The notes under the pieces were generated by a model. The model did not search any database, was not told the origin of the DNA, and saw only the letters and a list, made by a program, of their open reading frames with translations. The position numbers were made by a program, and so were the translations under genes. 64,000 nt of DNA, taken from assembly GCA_910589415.1 (NCBI GenBank), contig OU342631.1, positions 4,030,001-4,094,000 of the forward strand. The letters are read 5' to 3'. This DNA is from Malachius bipustulatus (taxonomy: Eukaryota; Arthropoda; Insecta; Coleoptera; Melyridae). The first letter of the stretch is position 1, and every line of letters starts with the position of its first letter. Shown in pieces: positions 47,020 to 59,209 of this stretch.

Positions 47020-47264
47020 CAGGGTCAGCAGAACATAAATTTTATAAAACCACAATTAGACGCTAATTAAACGCTAATTAAATGCACTAATTAAAATTTG
47101 GATGCTGCATTTTTTCCAAGAAAAACGACATGTTCTGCCAGCTTTAGGTAAAGCTAGCAGAACATGAGTTCAAAAATGCCTGAATCAGCATGATATCCAT
47201 GTCAAAATGCTTGAACAATTAAACGCTAATTAAGTGCACTAATTAAAAAATTTGAAAATTTGTA

Positions 47265-47960
47265 GCATTTTTAAGTTTAGAAGAATTCCGAAGTTTATAA
47301 GTTGCTGAGTTTCGGAATTTTAAAAATTCTGAGAAGTTATGAAATTTTCAGTTAGAAGATTTTAAAGTTTTGGTCACTTTGGAATGTAGTTCCGGAAATT
47401 TTGAAGTTTTTGTTTCTATGATTTTGGAGTTTTAAGCATTTTTGAAGTTGCGAAGTTTGAAATGTTTCAAGTTCTGGAGATTCGAAAATTTTGAGTTTTC
47501 TGGAATTTTGAAGTCTTCAACTGGAAGTTTTCAGAATTCTAGTGCCTCCGGCATTTTTGGAAATTTTTCAAGTTTTGAAATTTCTAAATTTTCAAGTTTG
47601 ATTTTCTAGTTTTGAAGAATTTTTCAGTTCAGAATGTTCTGAATTTTTTGTTCTCTAAATTTTTTAAGTTTAGAAGTTAGGAAACAATTCAAAGATTCAA
47701 AGCTTAGGAACTCCAAAAATTTTGTTTTAAATGTATGGGAGTTTGAAAATTTTCGAAAGTTCTGGGAATTTTGCGATTAATGCAATTTTGAAGTTTGAAA
47801 AACGTAGAAATTTTTTTTGATGAATTTGGTTTTTGAAGAATTTGTTAAACTTTCAAGTTTTGAACTTTTTATAGTTATGAAATGTTTGACATTTCGGAAC
47901 TTTAGGAAATTTTGAGTAATTTCAAAATTTAAAAGCTTAGAAGCGAGCTTAGAAGTTTCG
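47265..47960 (+). repeat. Degenerate GAAGTTT/GAATTTT word repeat
   Basis: The segment is built almost entirely of variants such as AATTTTGAAGTTTTT, TTTTGAAGTTG and TTTCAAGTTCTGGA, with no fixed period. The right arm carries the complement of the first part (CTTCAAAAATGCTTAAAA). It looks like an old, scrambled tandem array captured in the palindrome. Confidence 0.6.
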
Positions 47961-48794
47961 CCAATTCCAACGGTGTGATTTTTTTTTTTTTAATATTAAA
48001 GTTTAGGCTCCCTCAAAGAAAATTTCTTTCTATAAAAAAAAACATTTTTGCCTGATACCTTCAACATTTTTTGGAAAAGGGGTGGGGGGGGCCGAATTTA
48101 ATTTTGCACCGCGCCCCAAAAAGCTTTGACCGTTTCTGTTTGGTACGGTCTTTGACAGTATTTTTCTTATTATTATTGCAGGAAACTTCATGTTCATTGA
48201 GGTCGAAGACGCTGACTTACGTAAAGACTTCAAGCTGGAAACTATTCCACAATATTTTTAAATAATCAAAATTTTCGAATCTCCAGAACTTCCAGAACTT
48301 AAAACATTTCAAACTTCATAACTTCAAAAATGCTTAAAATAAAACTCCAAAATCATGAAACATAGAAATTCCTAAAATTCAAAAACTTCAAAATTTCTGG
48401 AACTAGAGAACTTTATATAAATATTAAAGTCTATAAAACTTATATTCCAATAAAGTGACCAAAACTTTAAAATCTCCTAAATGAAAATTGCATAACTTCT
48501 CAGAATTTTTTAAATAAGAAACTCGGCAACTTATAAACTTCGCGAAATTCTTCAAAACTTAAAAATGCTACAAATTTTCAAAATTTTTAATTAGTGCACT
48601 TAATTGACGTGTAATTTTTCAAGCATTTTGACATGCTAGCTTTATCTAAAGCTGGCAGAACTTGTCGTTTTTCTTAGAAATATGGAGCATTAAAATTTTA
48701 ATTAGTGCATTCAATTAGCGTTTAATTAGCGTCTAATTGTGGTTTTATAAAATTTATGTTCTGCTGACCCTGCTCTTCCAACTTTAGGGACGTC

Positions 48795-50633
48795 AAAAAA
48801 TGTCATAATATGAAGATCATCGCAGACTTCTGAATACCACCTAGATAATTCCTCGCAGCAGGTCATAAGTTTTGGATCAAAATTCAGGGGATATTATTAT
48901 TATTATTTACTCCTATTTAAACATAAGAATCAGACTGCCTTGATTAAAATTGATAACGACCAATTACATCGACTGGCCATAATTAACCACTAAAGCTATT
49001 GTTCAGATGTCACTGATGTCACTGAAACATTGTTCCTGGCGCCGGTGTCATTCACTTCTTCTATTTGATGATTTACCTGCCTACAGTTTCAATTTTACGT
49101 TAATTGGCGATATACGCGCACCAAAAAAATCATGCTGAAGCCAATCTGGCCAAATTAGCGGGACCCCAGCATAACTTTTCCCAACAAAAATTGCGTATTG
49201 AAATTGTGCGCAAATTAGGTCTGAATGACCAATGAATGAATGAAGATAAAATAAGGAATTGTGGATAATAAAAATAGGATTCGTGTACCTACCTACCTTT
49301 AGCAATGATGATGATTGACTTCTTGGAGAACTCGAATGTGGTGAGTGAATTAACGTTTGTTTAATGTCTTTGCTGGTTTAACTATTGTGATTGCGGATTG
49401 TTAAAAATGCGAATATTAAAATCTGTGGTATGCGACAAGGAAAGCCGAGTCTAGGTCTAGGCTGCTAGGACTCTTCGCTGCTAGGCTGCAGGATTCTCCA
49501 ACGTATCCCTTCTCTCTCCGCCCTTTTTCGCTCCGGGTCCAAGTACAGGTACAATCAAGCAACAGGAAGAAATTTTGCGAAAGGACAACTAGAAATGTTG
49601 ATTTTAAATGCGAAAAATTAAAAGTAAAAAATGAACAGCGGAACTATGATCCTTTAATAAACAGATCGCGTTACTGTAGAACGAATTGCAAAATTACAAT
49701 GATGCAGTCATTGGTAGCATTCTCAGACGACCGACTCGTGGATTCCTATTCTATAATAGGATGATCCAATAAAAGGACTAAGCAGTCTGTAAAGTCTTAC
49801 ACCTCGACACGTGTTTTAAATAAAAATAATTACTCATTATCCCGTGGATGAAGTATTAAAGGTGCATCAAAATCAATAAGGAAGAATTATACAGCCCGGG
49901 CCGCAGAGATAAAACTCTGCGTGTATGCCACGTGAATACAGGTGAAACAATCAAGTAACTGTGGTATGAGATCAATGGCCTACGCGTTATTATTAAAATT
50001 ACAAGAATGTAACCTCCATAGGCTGGCCGAGCCGTAAAAAGAGGCCAATTATGGGCGAATATTGCTTATTTTGAGGTTCAATAACTTCAATGAGAACCGA
50101 CAACTTTCAACATGTCTATCAAAAAGGGGCTTTTATATAACTTGATACTGGACGCTGTCAATTTGTAACACTTCTGAGTAGGTGATCTGCCTACTCTGGC
50201 TTTTGAATGTACAGGGTGGTGTTCTTGTGTTGCACTAAACACAGAAAACAGATTCGTTGGAGTTGGTAAAATTTTAAAAAGACGCTGAAATTCTTAATTT
50301 GCTAATTACACAATTTCTCCTCAAAGTTTGTTATACCTACCTAGCTATGAGATCAGCGAATCAAAGAATTGGTCGTTTCGTTATGTTACTTAATTGGATT
50401 CGAGGTAAGTAGGTGTAGCAGAAGAAAACTAAATTCTACAATAACAATTAAAAATTAACAAAAAAAAAGTAATTTGCTTAAACGCTCACAGTTTCTGATC
50501 TCTGTTTCCTTCGCAAAATAAAATTATTATGCATCCATTTCCGGTTATATCGGAAGTTGCCATCAACTACTTACTTATTATTTTATTATTACTTATTTTA
50601 AATGGGATATTATTAAATTTTCAGATTGCCTGA
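48795..50633. other. Non-coding DNA
   Basis: No supported gene. A GC-richer block at 49440-49560 has repeated AGGCTGCTAGGA/CTAGGCTGCAGGA words. A TACAGGGTGGTGTTC end near 50212 suggests a further palindrome remnant. Confidence 0.4.
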
Positions 50634-51095
50634 AAAATCCATGAAAATGGCGTTTAAGTTCAAAATTGTACCGAGTGGTTTATGAGTTATGTTATAAACA
50701 AATGAAAATGGCAATTTTCCATTTTCAAAGCACCTTAGATTGAAAATGGGTCAAGATATCGAAAAACGGCTTACATGTCTCTATCTTAACTTTTCACACT
50801 TTTCACGTAGTAGTATACTGTGGCGATTACTCGTTACAAATTTTAACTGTAAACATCTTTTTATTTCTTTTTTTCAGGTAATCTGAAAATGTAATAATAT
50901 ACAGGGTGTACCGAGGAGTGTACCATTTAAAAAAACGAAAAATATGGCAACTTTCGGTATAACCAGAAGTGGTGTGGGGTTGTAAATATTTTAGTTCAGC
51001 TCGTCAAAATTGAAATCAGAAATGTACAAATTTTTAGACTTCTACTCCCAACCCTTCTCCATATAAAAATGCCCAGTTTCTCGCGCCTCACCCTG
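50634..51095. repeat. Diverged relative of family A
   Basis: AAAACGGCTTACATGTCTCT and ATGAGTTATGTTATAAACAA match the family A arm. A TACAGGGTGTACC end lies inside (about 50901) and the segment finishes CTCACCCTGTATA. It appears to be two worn half-elements joined together. Confidence 0.55.
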
Positions 51096-51220
51096 TATAC
51101 AATCTCTCTAACATGCAGGCAACAGAATTTGGTCATTATATACATCCGCGGCTCCTACAGTTTCACTATGGCACCTATATAGGGGTGGAGAACATACCTA
51201 TAGTAACACCAGGAAGGTAT

Positions 51221-51716
51221 TGTTACGGGTCTCACAATAAATAAATCACCACCAAAGTCTGTAAATTCCTTTATTGTTTAACACCACAAGTACTTATAAC
51301 CTCTAATAATTATTCTAAATAATCAAAACACAAACAGCTGACTACACTACTACTTGCACTTGTCTATTCTTTATATCCGCTATCTGTCACTACTGGCTCC
51401 CTTACTTCACACTTCACTTCTGCTCTGTCTATACTTCAGTCTTCACTGTTTCACGTTCAGGATACTACTTCAACACCAACTGCAGGCTGTCCTTATATGT
51501 ATAGTCCCCCGACGCATCAGTAGTCACGTTCTACTCCGTTCTAGCAGGTACATTCTCGAACGTCGCACCGGCGCACCAGCCGTCGATTCATGGATTCTGG
51601 AAATGTCAGATTGTTCGGCGAGCCCACTCCAGAAATCCATAGAACTAACGTCTGTCTGTCGATGTGTCACATGACATGTGACTGGAACTGTCGCGAACAT
51701 GTCATTGACTAACTCA
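51221..51716 (-). mobile_element. Solo LTR (496 bp) with 4 bp target duplication
   Basis: On the plus strand it runs from TGTTACGGGTC to GACTAACTCA and is flanked by GTAT on both sides (51217-51220 and 51717-51720). Read on the minus strand it starts TGAGTTAG and ends CCGTAACA. It has an AATAAA signal about 50 bases before that end and a TATA-like CATATAAGG upstream, so the minus strand is the probable sense. A 4 bp duplication and TG..CA ends fit a Ty3/gypsy-type LTR. No internal region is adjacent. The open frames at 51354-51745 are inside the LTR and are not considered genes. Confidence 0.8.
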
Positions 51717-54137
51717 GTATAAAAAAAGAGAATGTAAACAAACAAGCAAGTCTTATTAGTCCTATTAGCCTACTCCCTTCCAAATTTTTTGACTCTAATT
51801 CTCGTTGCTCTTCTCATTTTTTTTTAAATATAATTTTGTTTACCCCTCTTTGAATGAAAAGCCAAAGTTCTTTCACCTGCCAATTCCACTGACCTATATC
51901 TAGTTACTCTCGTTTTTAAACATAATTCGATATATGTCCAATCTTGTGTGACAGCGAGCATCTTTTTACCTCTCTAATTCTTGACGTTCTTGATCAAATC
52001 TCTAATATCAATTTTTTTGTAACTTTTAATTTTTCAAACTATCTTAATTCTGGCATGCGAAGCCTTATCTTGACATTGAAACTTTGCATCAGTTTTCTCC
52101 TCTTAGCGCTTTACCTTTAGTTACCTTTACCCTCGCCTTTACCTTTACGAGAGACCTTTACGAGAGCCCACTGACAAAAGTGGTGTCGTGCATCTCTGTT
52201 GTCGATCTTTCTTATTCTTCTCTTTGCACGGGTGGGGGAGGGTGTCTCTGGTAGTATAAATTCAAAATGGCGCCCAGATCCGAGGTGCGAATCAGTCGGT
52301 CATTTTTTTATATGTTTTTTTTTCCAGAACACTATCAACTTTCTCATGAAACTTTATTATTGTTTTTCTTGAATAGCTCGGCCATTTTAAATGTTAAAAT
52401 ATTATTTATTATATCACTTATTTCTTGCAATTTTTATCAAAATTTTTTTAAAAAATAATAAACAAAATGCGGACTGATGCGCACCTTGGATCTGGTCATC
52501 ATTTTGAATTTAGATTACCAGTGACTTCCCCCCTAACTACTGATAGACAAGAAAAATCGATAAGGGATTTTTTTTATTTCGGGGCGATTTTTTGGATATT
52601 ATGATGACTGGGCTTAATGTTTTCAATTCGACGTGGGCTAAAAAGTACAATGTGCAAGGGGCCGAAGATTATTTAAACTTCTGTGAGATAATTTCATATA
52701 CACTCTTTGAAATATGTAGTCTTTTGCCCTTGATATACAAATATACTTATTTTATCAAGTAGTAATTAATGACATATGTATCTATGTACATTTTAGACAA
52801 TGAGCGGAATACGATTATAATAATTACCTACATGACAATGATTATGCATGCGTTACACAACTTTTAATCTTGTATGTATGTATTATGTATATCATATCAT
52901 TGTCTTGTTCTACGGAAACTAGAAATTGCCAGTTCAGATTGAACCACCCCTTTCTATTCAAGCAAATATGAAGCATCAATACCCCGAGGATAGTTTCCGT
53001 GTAACTAAATCCATATGTAAGTAAGTATACGTGAAAATCAGCATGTTGGATGATGAGAACTTCCCAAGTAAATATGAGCTGATGAAAAGTCGTGTTTGTT
53101 ATGTGTGTCATGAACCTTTATGAACCTTTATTCGCGTCGCGTTACAGTTAAAAGCAAACATCTTTCCAACATTTTGTGTGTACATATTTTACTGTTTGCT
53201 TTATTTTTCATTATTAATTGCCAATTCTAATCAGGTCATCGAATTTTGGTAAGTATAGGTAAATAAAAGAGGAAATATCTCATTCAATGAGCGCTTTTGA
53301 AATAATATTCCCTCCACTCATTTGCATGATATCTGTTTATCCAATAAAAATCCATCCAGGAATACCAAATTATTAAAAAAAAAACACCCCCATACAACAT
53401 ATCGACAATTACAATTAATAATTAAACTCATTTATTCATCCAGCATTTAATCGCAAATAACTTAAATCATAAGTAATTTGTTTTTTATCCTACACACTGT
53501 AAGAAAATTAAACTTTGTCGACTTACCAGAGAATTAGAAAGTGCCTCTTTCCACAGCTAGGCGTTAAAATAAATTTCACGTTTTCACGCTAGAGGCGTTG
53601 CGACGACCCTACGGACCCCACGGACTTCGAACGAACCGCTGTTCGGATGACATTCGAGAGAATTAATTTTTTTTAATTACTTTTTTTATTAAAAACTTTT
53701 TTATCAACAATTTTATAACGTTTTCTGAGAATGACACAATCCTTATGGTATGACAAAGACAGAGACATCGATGTTTCACTGGTTATTTCCAGCTCATCAG
53801 TCTGACATATTGTCACCACCAGAGGAGTATGCAGAACAGAAAGAAAACCAACCTACATAAGTAGATTTGTCGGAAACATTATTGTATCAATATCAATTTG
53901 TTTCCTGGAAACTATACCTCCGAGTATACCTCAGTCGACCAACAGATATAGTAATAAAACTGCGCAACAAACTTTTAAGGTCCAAGTAGTCACATCTGTA
54001 GGCAGATAGTGCCTAATTTATTGGTTACCTGGTTCCGGTAAACCAATGAGAATGGCATTCTAAGGTTTGTGTATATAATTCTTGTTGATAAGGTCTGCCT
54101 ACCTGGATTGTAAACTTACCGCGCACTTTTATTACTA
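51717..54137. other. Non-coding DNA
   Basis: Contains a CTTTACCTTTA-type low-complexity run at about 52108-52170. No recognisable genes. Confidence 0.45.
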
Positions 54138-54599
54138 CAGTAGAAGCTCGATTATCCGGATCGCGATTATCCGGAATCCGCTTTATCCGGAACAAAATTG
54201 ATTTTTAAAACCGCCGCTTTATCCGGAACGATCGTGGTCCGTATCCGAAATTTGAACGAAAAATCAAGTCATCCGCGTTATCCGAAACGCGCGCCTTCAA
54301 ATACTCCGCATTATCCGAAATTGTAATATTTACTGTTCATACACATAATATATTTAGGTATACCTTTTCTCAGGAATAATAAAATGCTTTTCACTAGCCA
54401 GATGTTAGAATTTCACGGAACTGTTTTTATTTGATTACGAAGATTTATTACTATGTTGAGTTGTTTTTAACAATAAAAAGTCATGTAACTTACCTGCCTA
54501 CATATTTTATATATTCGTAAAAAACTCCGTATTATCCGAACTTTCACTTATCCGAAATGGGTTCGGTCCACATTACTTCGGATAATCGAGCTTCTACTG
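54138..54599. mobile_element. Pogo/Tigger-type MITE, 462 bp, TA target duplication
   Basis: Perfect 21 bp terminal inverted repeats: CAGTAGAAGCTCGATTATCC followed by G, and its complement at the right end. They sit between TA dinucleotides (54136-54137 and 54600-54601). The terminal sequence is the signature of pogo/Tigger elements, and the internal TTATCCGGA/TTATCCGAA words recur several times near both ends, as is usual in that group. No transposase is encoded, so a full-length pogo-type element elsewhere would be needed to move it. Confidence 0.9.
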
Positions 54600-56212
54600 T
54601 ATATCTTTTGGCCGACTGAGGTATAGTTCCTTTGTAGGAATACAGTTTAGTAGTTGGTTTTTACAGCTTTGTGACTCGCTCCATCTCTGAGTTGTTTATT
54701 GAGATTTGCAAGGTAATTGTTTCTTAGAAACGGCAGTGAAAAATTTTGCAGATTTTTCTAAAAAAAAAACTCGAAAAACTAAAATAAGAGCGATTTTTGC
54801 ATAAAATTATTAATAAAAAAGTTATAAATAAAAAAGTCGAGTGAAAAACACCTCACAATATCATATGAAAATATTCTCCAAACAATGGCGCAGTTGCGTT
54901 TTCTTCTAACACATTTTACATGAAAAATAATCTGTAGCTTGGCGTACAAGGTATTCAAAAATGAACGTAACTTTACACCAACGTTACGTTGGTGGCTTAA
55001 CGTTGGTGTCTTTATTGGAAAAAGTTCTTAGATTTCAAAAATTACAAATGAGAAGGTATAGAGGAGTTAGTCGAAAGGTAACTAACAACTAACCATGATA
55101 ACTATAACTAAGTTCGATAATGTTTATATTTCACGCGCAGGGAAGAAAACGGGGACACGATTGCATAGAAATTAAAAAAGCGGCAAAAAGTAGTAATGGT
55201 AATAAGTAAAGAGCAGGAGCCGATGTAGATGCACACATATCTTCAAATGATGCAAAAAAAAGGTGTATCAATAGTATTAGGTATGAAGTTGCATCATAAT
55301 TGGATGTGATTTGTCATATTTTGTCACATACCTTTTTCCCACTTGTTTTTAATTCTCTTGTATGAAAGACTGTACTTTTTTTTGAACCACAATTAAAAAT
55401 GATATCCATCAAAAGAAAATTGGAAACTTGAAATATGTGTTCAGATAGGGGTTGGAAAAACATGAAAAAAAATATCATGTCTGAGATTGAATCTGTAAAA
55501 CTGTAAAATTAAAGAATAATATTCCGATTATTTACAGTTTTACTTTTATAGATTGAATCTGACTGAGACATAAAAGTTTTTCCAATCCATTCCTAAATTA
55601 TGTTTTCGTTTGCTCACACGATATAATTAGAAAGGCCTAATTAATTCTCATTTACTGTTACCGACTCATTCGTCCGAGATTGTAAATTAACGGTCCTCAT
55701 TATTTTTATAAGAGTTCATTACTTCAGGTGTGAGAAATGTAAATCTAAAATTTAATATTAATTAATTTATTCCTATTTATCAATAATTATTAAATATAAA
55801 TGGGCGTTTATTTAAAATTCATAATTACAAGTTATAAAAATAATAATTATAATTTATAAGTATAATTATATCTTTCGGGCACTTAAGCAAGAAAAGTTCT
55901 CAATATTCAACACTTTCATTCAAGAATGCAGAATAATATGTCGTTCGCATGTTATTCTAATACAGCTTGTACTTATCCCTGATAAAAAATTTATTTTCAC
56001 GGCAAAATTGCGACAAAAAAAAACGACAATCTACTTAATGCAAATGTTGACTATAAAAAAAAACCAAAGTGGTAATGCTGAGGGTAATGCTAGCTTTAGG
56101 TGCGTTAAACATGGTTTAGGATATACGAACTATTAGGAAAATGTCATAAGATAAAATCGAGAGGTAGGACACTCTGTGGAAATGTCTGTACCGAGGTCTG
56201 TACACAGCTTTG
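54600..56212. other. AT-rich non-coding DNA with small hairpins
   Basis: CACCAACGTTACGTTGGTG (54977-54995) is a tight hairpin. At about 55450-55595, an imperfect inverted and direct arrangement pairs TTGGAAAAAC with GTTTTTCCAA and CTGTAAAACTGTAAA with TTTACAGTTTTAC. No genes. Confidence 0.6.
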
Positions 56213-56480
56213 GAAATGTTTGGAAATGCTCGGAAATATTTGGCAATGTTTTGAAATATTTGGCAATGTTTGGAAATGTTTGGAAATATTTGGAAATGTT
56301 TGGAAATGTTTGGCAATATTTGGCAATATTTGGAAATGTTTGGCAATGTTTGGAATTGGAAATATTTTGAAATATTTGGCAATGTTTAGAAATGTTTGGA
56401 AATATTTGGAAATATTTGGCATTATTTGGAAATGTTTGGCAATGTTTTGGAAATATTTGGCAGTGTTTGGCAGTGTTGTA
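56213..56480 (+). repeat. 10 bp minisatellite, TTTGGAAATG / TTTGGCAATA units
   Basis: About 26 units of TTTGG(A/C)AAT(G/A) lie head to tail with few irregularities. The period of 10 is not a multiple of 3, so each strand reads open in more than one frame. This yields frames of 64-118 codons with repeating GNVWKCLEIF-like or PNISKYFQTF-like words. These frames are a product of the array rather than of selection. Confidence 0.95.
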
Positions 56481-56830
56481 CACATTCATTGCCAGTGTCT
56501 TACCCCTCGGATAAAATCAACTAAAATGTGGCTTATGATTATGATATACTTCTCAGTACTCATGTGAGTGTGCGTTAGATTAATAGAATTTAAAATTTTC
56601 TGGCTTGCGAGCTCGCTTACGAGGTATTAGAATAACATGAACGATGTGCCAAACTATAATAATTAGAAGGAAAAAAAAAAACTAGGAAAAAAAACAAAAT
56701 ATTTAGGATTTTTTATTTTTTATAAACCATAGGAATTAAACCAAGAATTACATAAAGCAGGTAGGTTTTCATTCTAAATCGGTCTCAAAGAAGGTGTTGT
56801 TTGAAAAGCTCGTTATACTGAAATAGTTAT

Positions 56831-57850
56831 ACTATTATGTCCCATAATATGTGGACAATCTCCCGGATTTGAATACATTAAATATAAATGTATAGTAAAA
56901 ATAAATAAAAATTGCTATTACGTTTAAACCTACGAGACACCCCTGGAAAGAAATTACCACTTAAAGTTAAGGGTTGAAATTGAAAATCAATTTTTTGCAA
57001 TTACTTTTTCATTATAGTTGACCGATATTTTTTAAATTTTGCAGTGTTATTATTTGTGGTAATGAGGGAGTCCAGGACACCCTCACCAATATTATTGCAT
57101 GGAAAAATGTATGCCACTGACTTTTTTTAAATTTTGATATTTTTCCCATATCATGCAACTAAAAGCACAATTTTTTTGTCTCTTTAGTTTTTATCGTGTC
57201 TTGGTTGGTTTTCGTAATAAAAAATAGAGTCTACTTTTAATTTAATATCCCTGGATCAACAATATTTTTCGTTAGTTTCAATATTAAGAAATGTACTTAA
57301 TTTATAGTTTACTTTTTTCCATACCTATTGTTGATAAAAAATAATACAAAACATTATTATTTCCAAAAGAAAATTTTCCCCATGTTTCTTGTGTGGTCCA
57401 GCAGGGATATGCAATTAAGTGGACTCTATTTTTTTATTTCCAATTATTTCAAAAACGAATGAAGATACTAAAAAAAACTCTAGAGACAAAAAAGTTGTAT
57501 TATCAGTTGCATAATCTGAAGAAGATATAAAAATTTTAAAAAATCAGTGGCGTACATTTTTCTTTGCAATAATGATGGTATCCCCCTGGGCATCACTGGA
57601 CTTAATAATTTCAACCTACATGAGGTTAAAGGAGCTATTTATTACCACAAATACCATTGCCAAATTTCAACAATATCGGCCAAGTAATGAAAAAGTTATT
57701 GGAAAAAATAAATTTTCAATCCTTAACTTTAAGTATTATCTTTCCAGGGGTGTCTCATTGGAATAAACGTTATAGCTATTTATCTTTTTTAATTATTACT
57801 AAATTTACCCCAATCCGGGAGATTGCCCACATATTATGGGACACCTGTAG
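56831..57850. mobile_element. 1 kb palindromic element
   Basis: The left edge (TGTCCCATAATATGTGGACA, then ATCTCCCGG) mirrors the right edge (CCGGGAGATTGCCCACATAT, then TATGGGACACCTGTA). The arms share the AGACACCCCTGGAAAG/CTTTCCAGGGGTGTCT block, ATTGAAAATCAATTTTTTGC and the GTGGCGTACATTTTT block in mirrored order. The centre is around 57300-57340. The frames at 57572-57890 lie in the right arm. A half copy is at 27555-27745. Confidence 0.85.
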
Positions 57851-58839
57851 GTATACTTACCTACTGTATTTTTCCAGATTGAATAGATGAATAGGATAGT
57901 TAAAGTGCAAGTGCCAGGAGAGGAGAACCTAAAATAACAACAGACAACAGCTGATTTGATTACTAAGTACATAACTTGATATAAAAATTGTAATTTACAA
58001 ACAAGTACCATACTCTCGCATACGATGCGCAGAAAGCTTTTTTATTTTAAAGCGTTGGTGTTGGTATGCCCAGCCAATTTTTCTTATTAGTTGCAGAATC
58101 AAAGTTTAATAACAAGAACTAAATTTGCTGCCAAAACAAATATCTCTCACGGTAACCTATAAAAATCTGTGAGGTCAGCTTAAGCAACAATCAAAACAAA
58201 AAACAAGATATTTGTATTGTTTTAATTTGTTTTATCAATAGAAACTTGAAAATTAATTATCAAACTACTTAAAAAAATAAGTTTGTAAATGTCGATTTTA
58301 CTTTTCACATGAATTATTCAAGGAAAGAGGAATTATTTAGAAAAATGAAGATCAGTCAAAAACGGAAAGTACACTAATATTGTATTATTGTCGTAGACGA
58401 CAGTTTTAGCGAAAAAAATGTCCCTCAAGAACACTTACGTTCGTTGCCGGGCGAACAGATTCATTCAATTTCGTTGCCAGACAGAACTACCAGCTAAGTC
58501 CGAATCTTTTCTTTATGGAAGTAGATTATTACGATTTTGAGTTATATCCAACCAAAGGCCATTTGCAGATTTTATTCCAGATAGGTACTTATTTCTACTA
58601 AACTCTCTTCGTGAATCACCAATGTGTTAAAAAATTTAAATAATTGTACATTTACATTTTCTTTTCTACTTTCATCTCCAATACCTCCCTATATCGACTA
58701 GCAAAACCCGAAGTAGCCCTTTAGATACGAATAGCAGAAAAGTATCTTTATTAAACCTCGCTCTAAACTACGGTGTAATAAAGACACCAGACACCTTGGA
58801 CAGATTTATACATATGCAGGGGGCGAGTCAGTTTTGTGT
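57851..58839. other. Non-coding DNA
   Basis: TTCGTTGCCGGGCGAACAG and TTCGTTGCCAGACAGAAC form a short direct repeat near 58440-58490. Nothing else is recognised. Confidence 0.45.
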
Positions 58840-59095
58840 AATAGCAGGAGTTCACCAATTTAAACCGTGCGGTTGAAGTATACCCATCGGGTGCGACCCA
58901 GGTGGCGGATAGGGGAAGGTCTTACAAAGAGCGACTGTGAGTCAGGTTAGCAGCGCTGACAGAGCTCGTCGAATCTAAAACTTTAGACTGGTAGCTCAGG
59001 AAAGACCTGCCGCCCGCGGACCACCTCCCCCAACCTAGTTGTCGTGTCGTGACTAAAGTTCTGCACTAGGGGCAACGGAGCAGGAGAATATATTT
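58840..59095. repeat. GC-rich island, possibly a non-LTR element 5' UTR or SINE
   Basis: A sharp-edged GC-rich block in AT-rich DNA, with CCATCGGGTGCGACCCAGGT, GGAAAGACCTGCCGCCCGCG and AGGGGCAACGGAGCAGGAGA. It has local self-complementarity (for example AAGGTCTT, and TAAAACTTTAG). There is no open frame. The style resembles structured 5' UTRs of retrotransposons, but I cannot name the family, and an RNA gene is not excluded. Confidence 0.3.
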
Positions 59096-59209
59096 CTGAA
59101 AATTTTTATTCCTTAAAACAGGTCTTATACAAATTAGTAAAGTCCTGCTGCAAAAAACTGACTCCTGTTCTACGTAAGTTGGAGTCATATGGAAAACTTT
59201 TATATTGTT

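Larger units (their letters stand above)
46497..48794. mobile_element. Large palindromic element with a solo LTR in its left arm
   Basis: TGACGTCCCTAAAGTTGGAA and the following GAGCAGGG at the left mirror the right edge (CCCTGCTCTTCCAACTTTAG and GGACGTCA). Past the LTR, the left arm (47020 to about 47500) matches the right arm (about 48258-48780). Shared blocks include CAGCAGAACATAAATTTTAT, the TTAGACGCTAATTAAACGCT run and the AAAGCTAGCAG/CTGGCAGAAC region. The centre (about 47500-48250) is rich in degenerate GAAGTTT/AATTTTG words plus a unique piece with a G run near 48084. No transposase is seen. Confidence 0.8.

Noticed and set aside
56116..56567. Long reading frames on both strands with repeating W/F-rich or NISKYFQ-rich words
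   Set aside because: They are created by the 10 bp minisatellite, which stays open in several frames on both strands.
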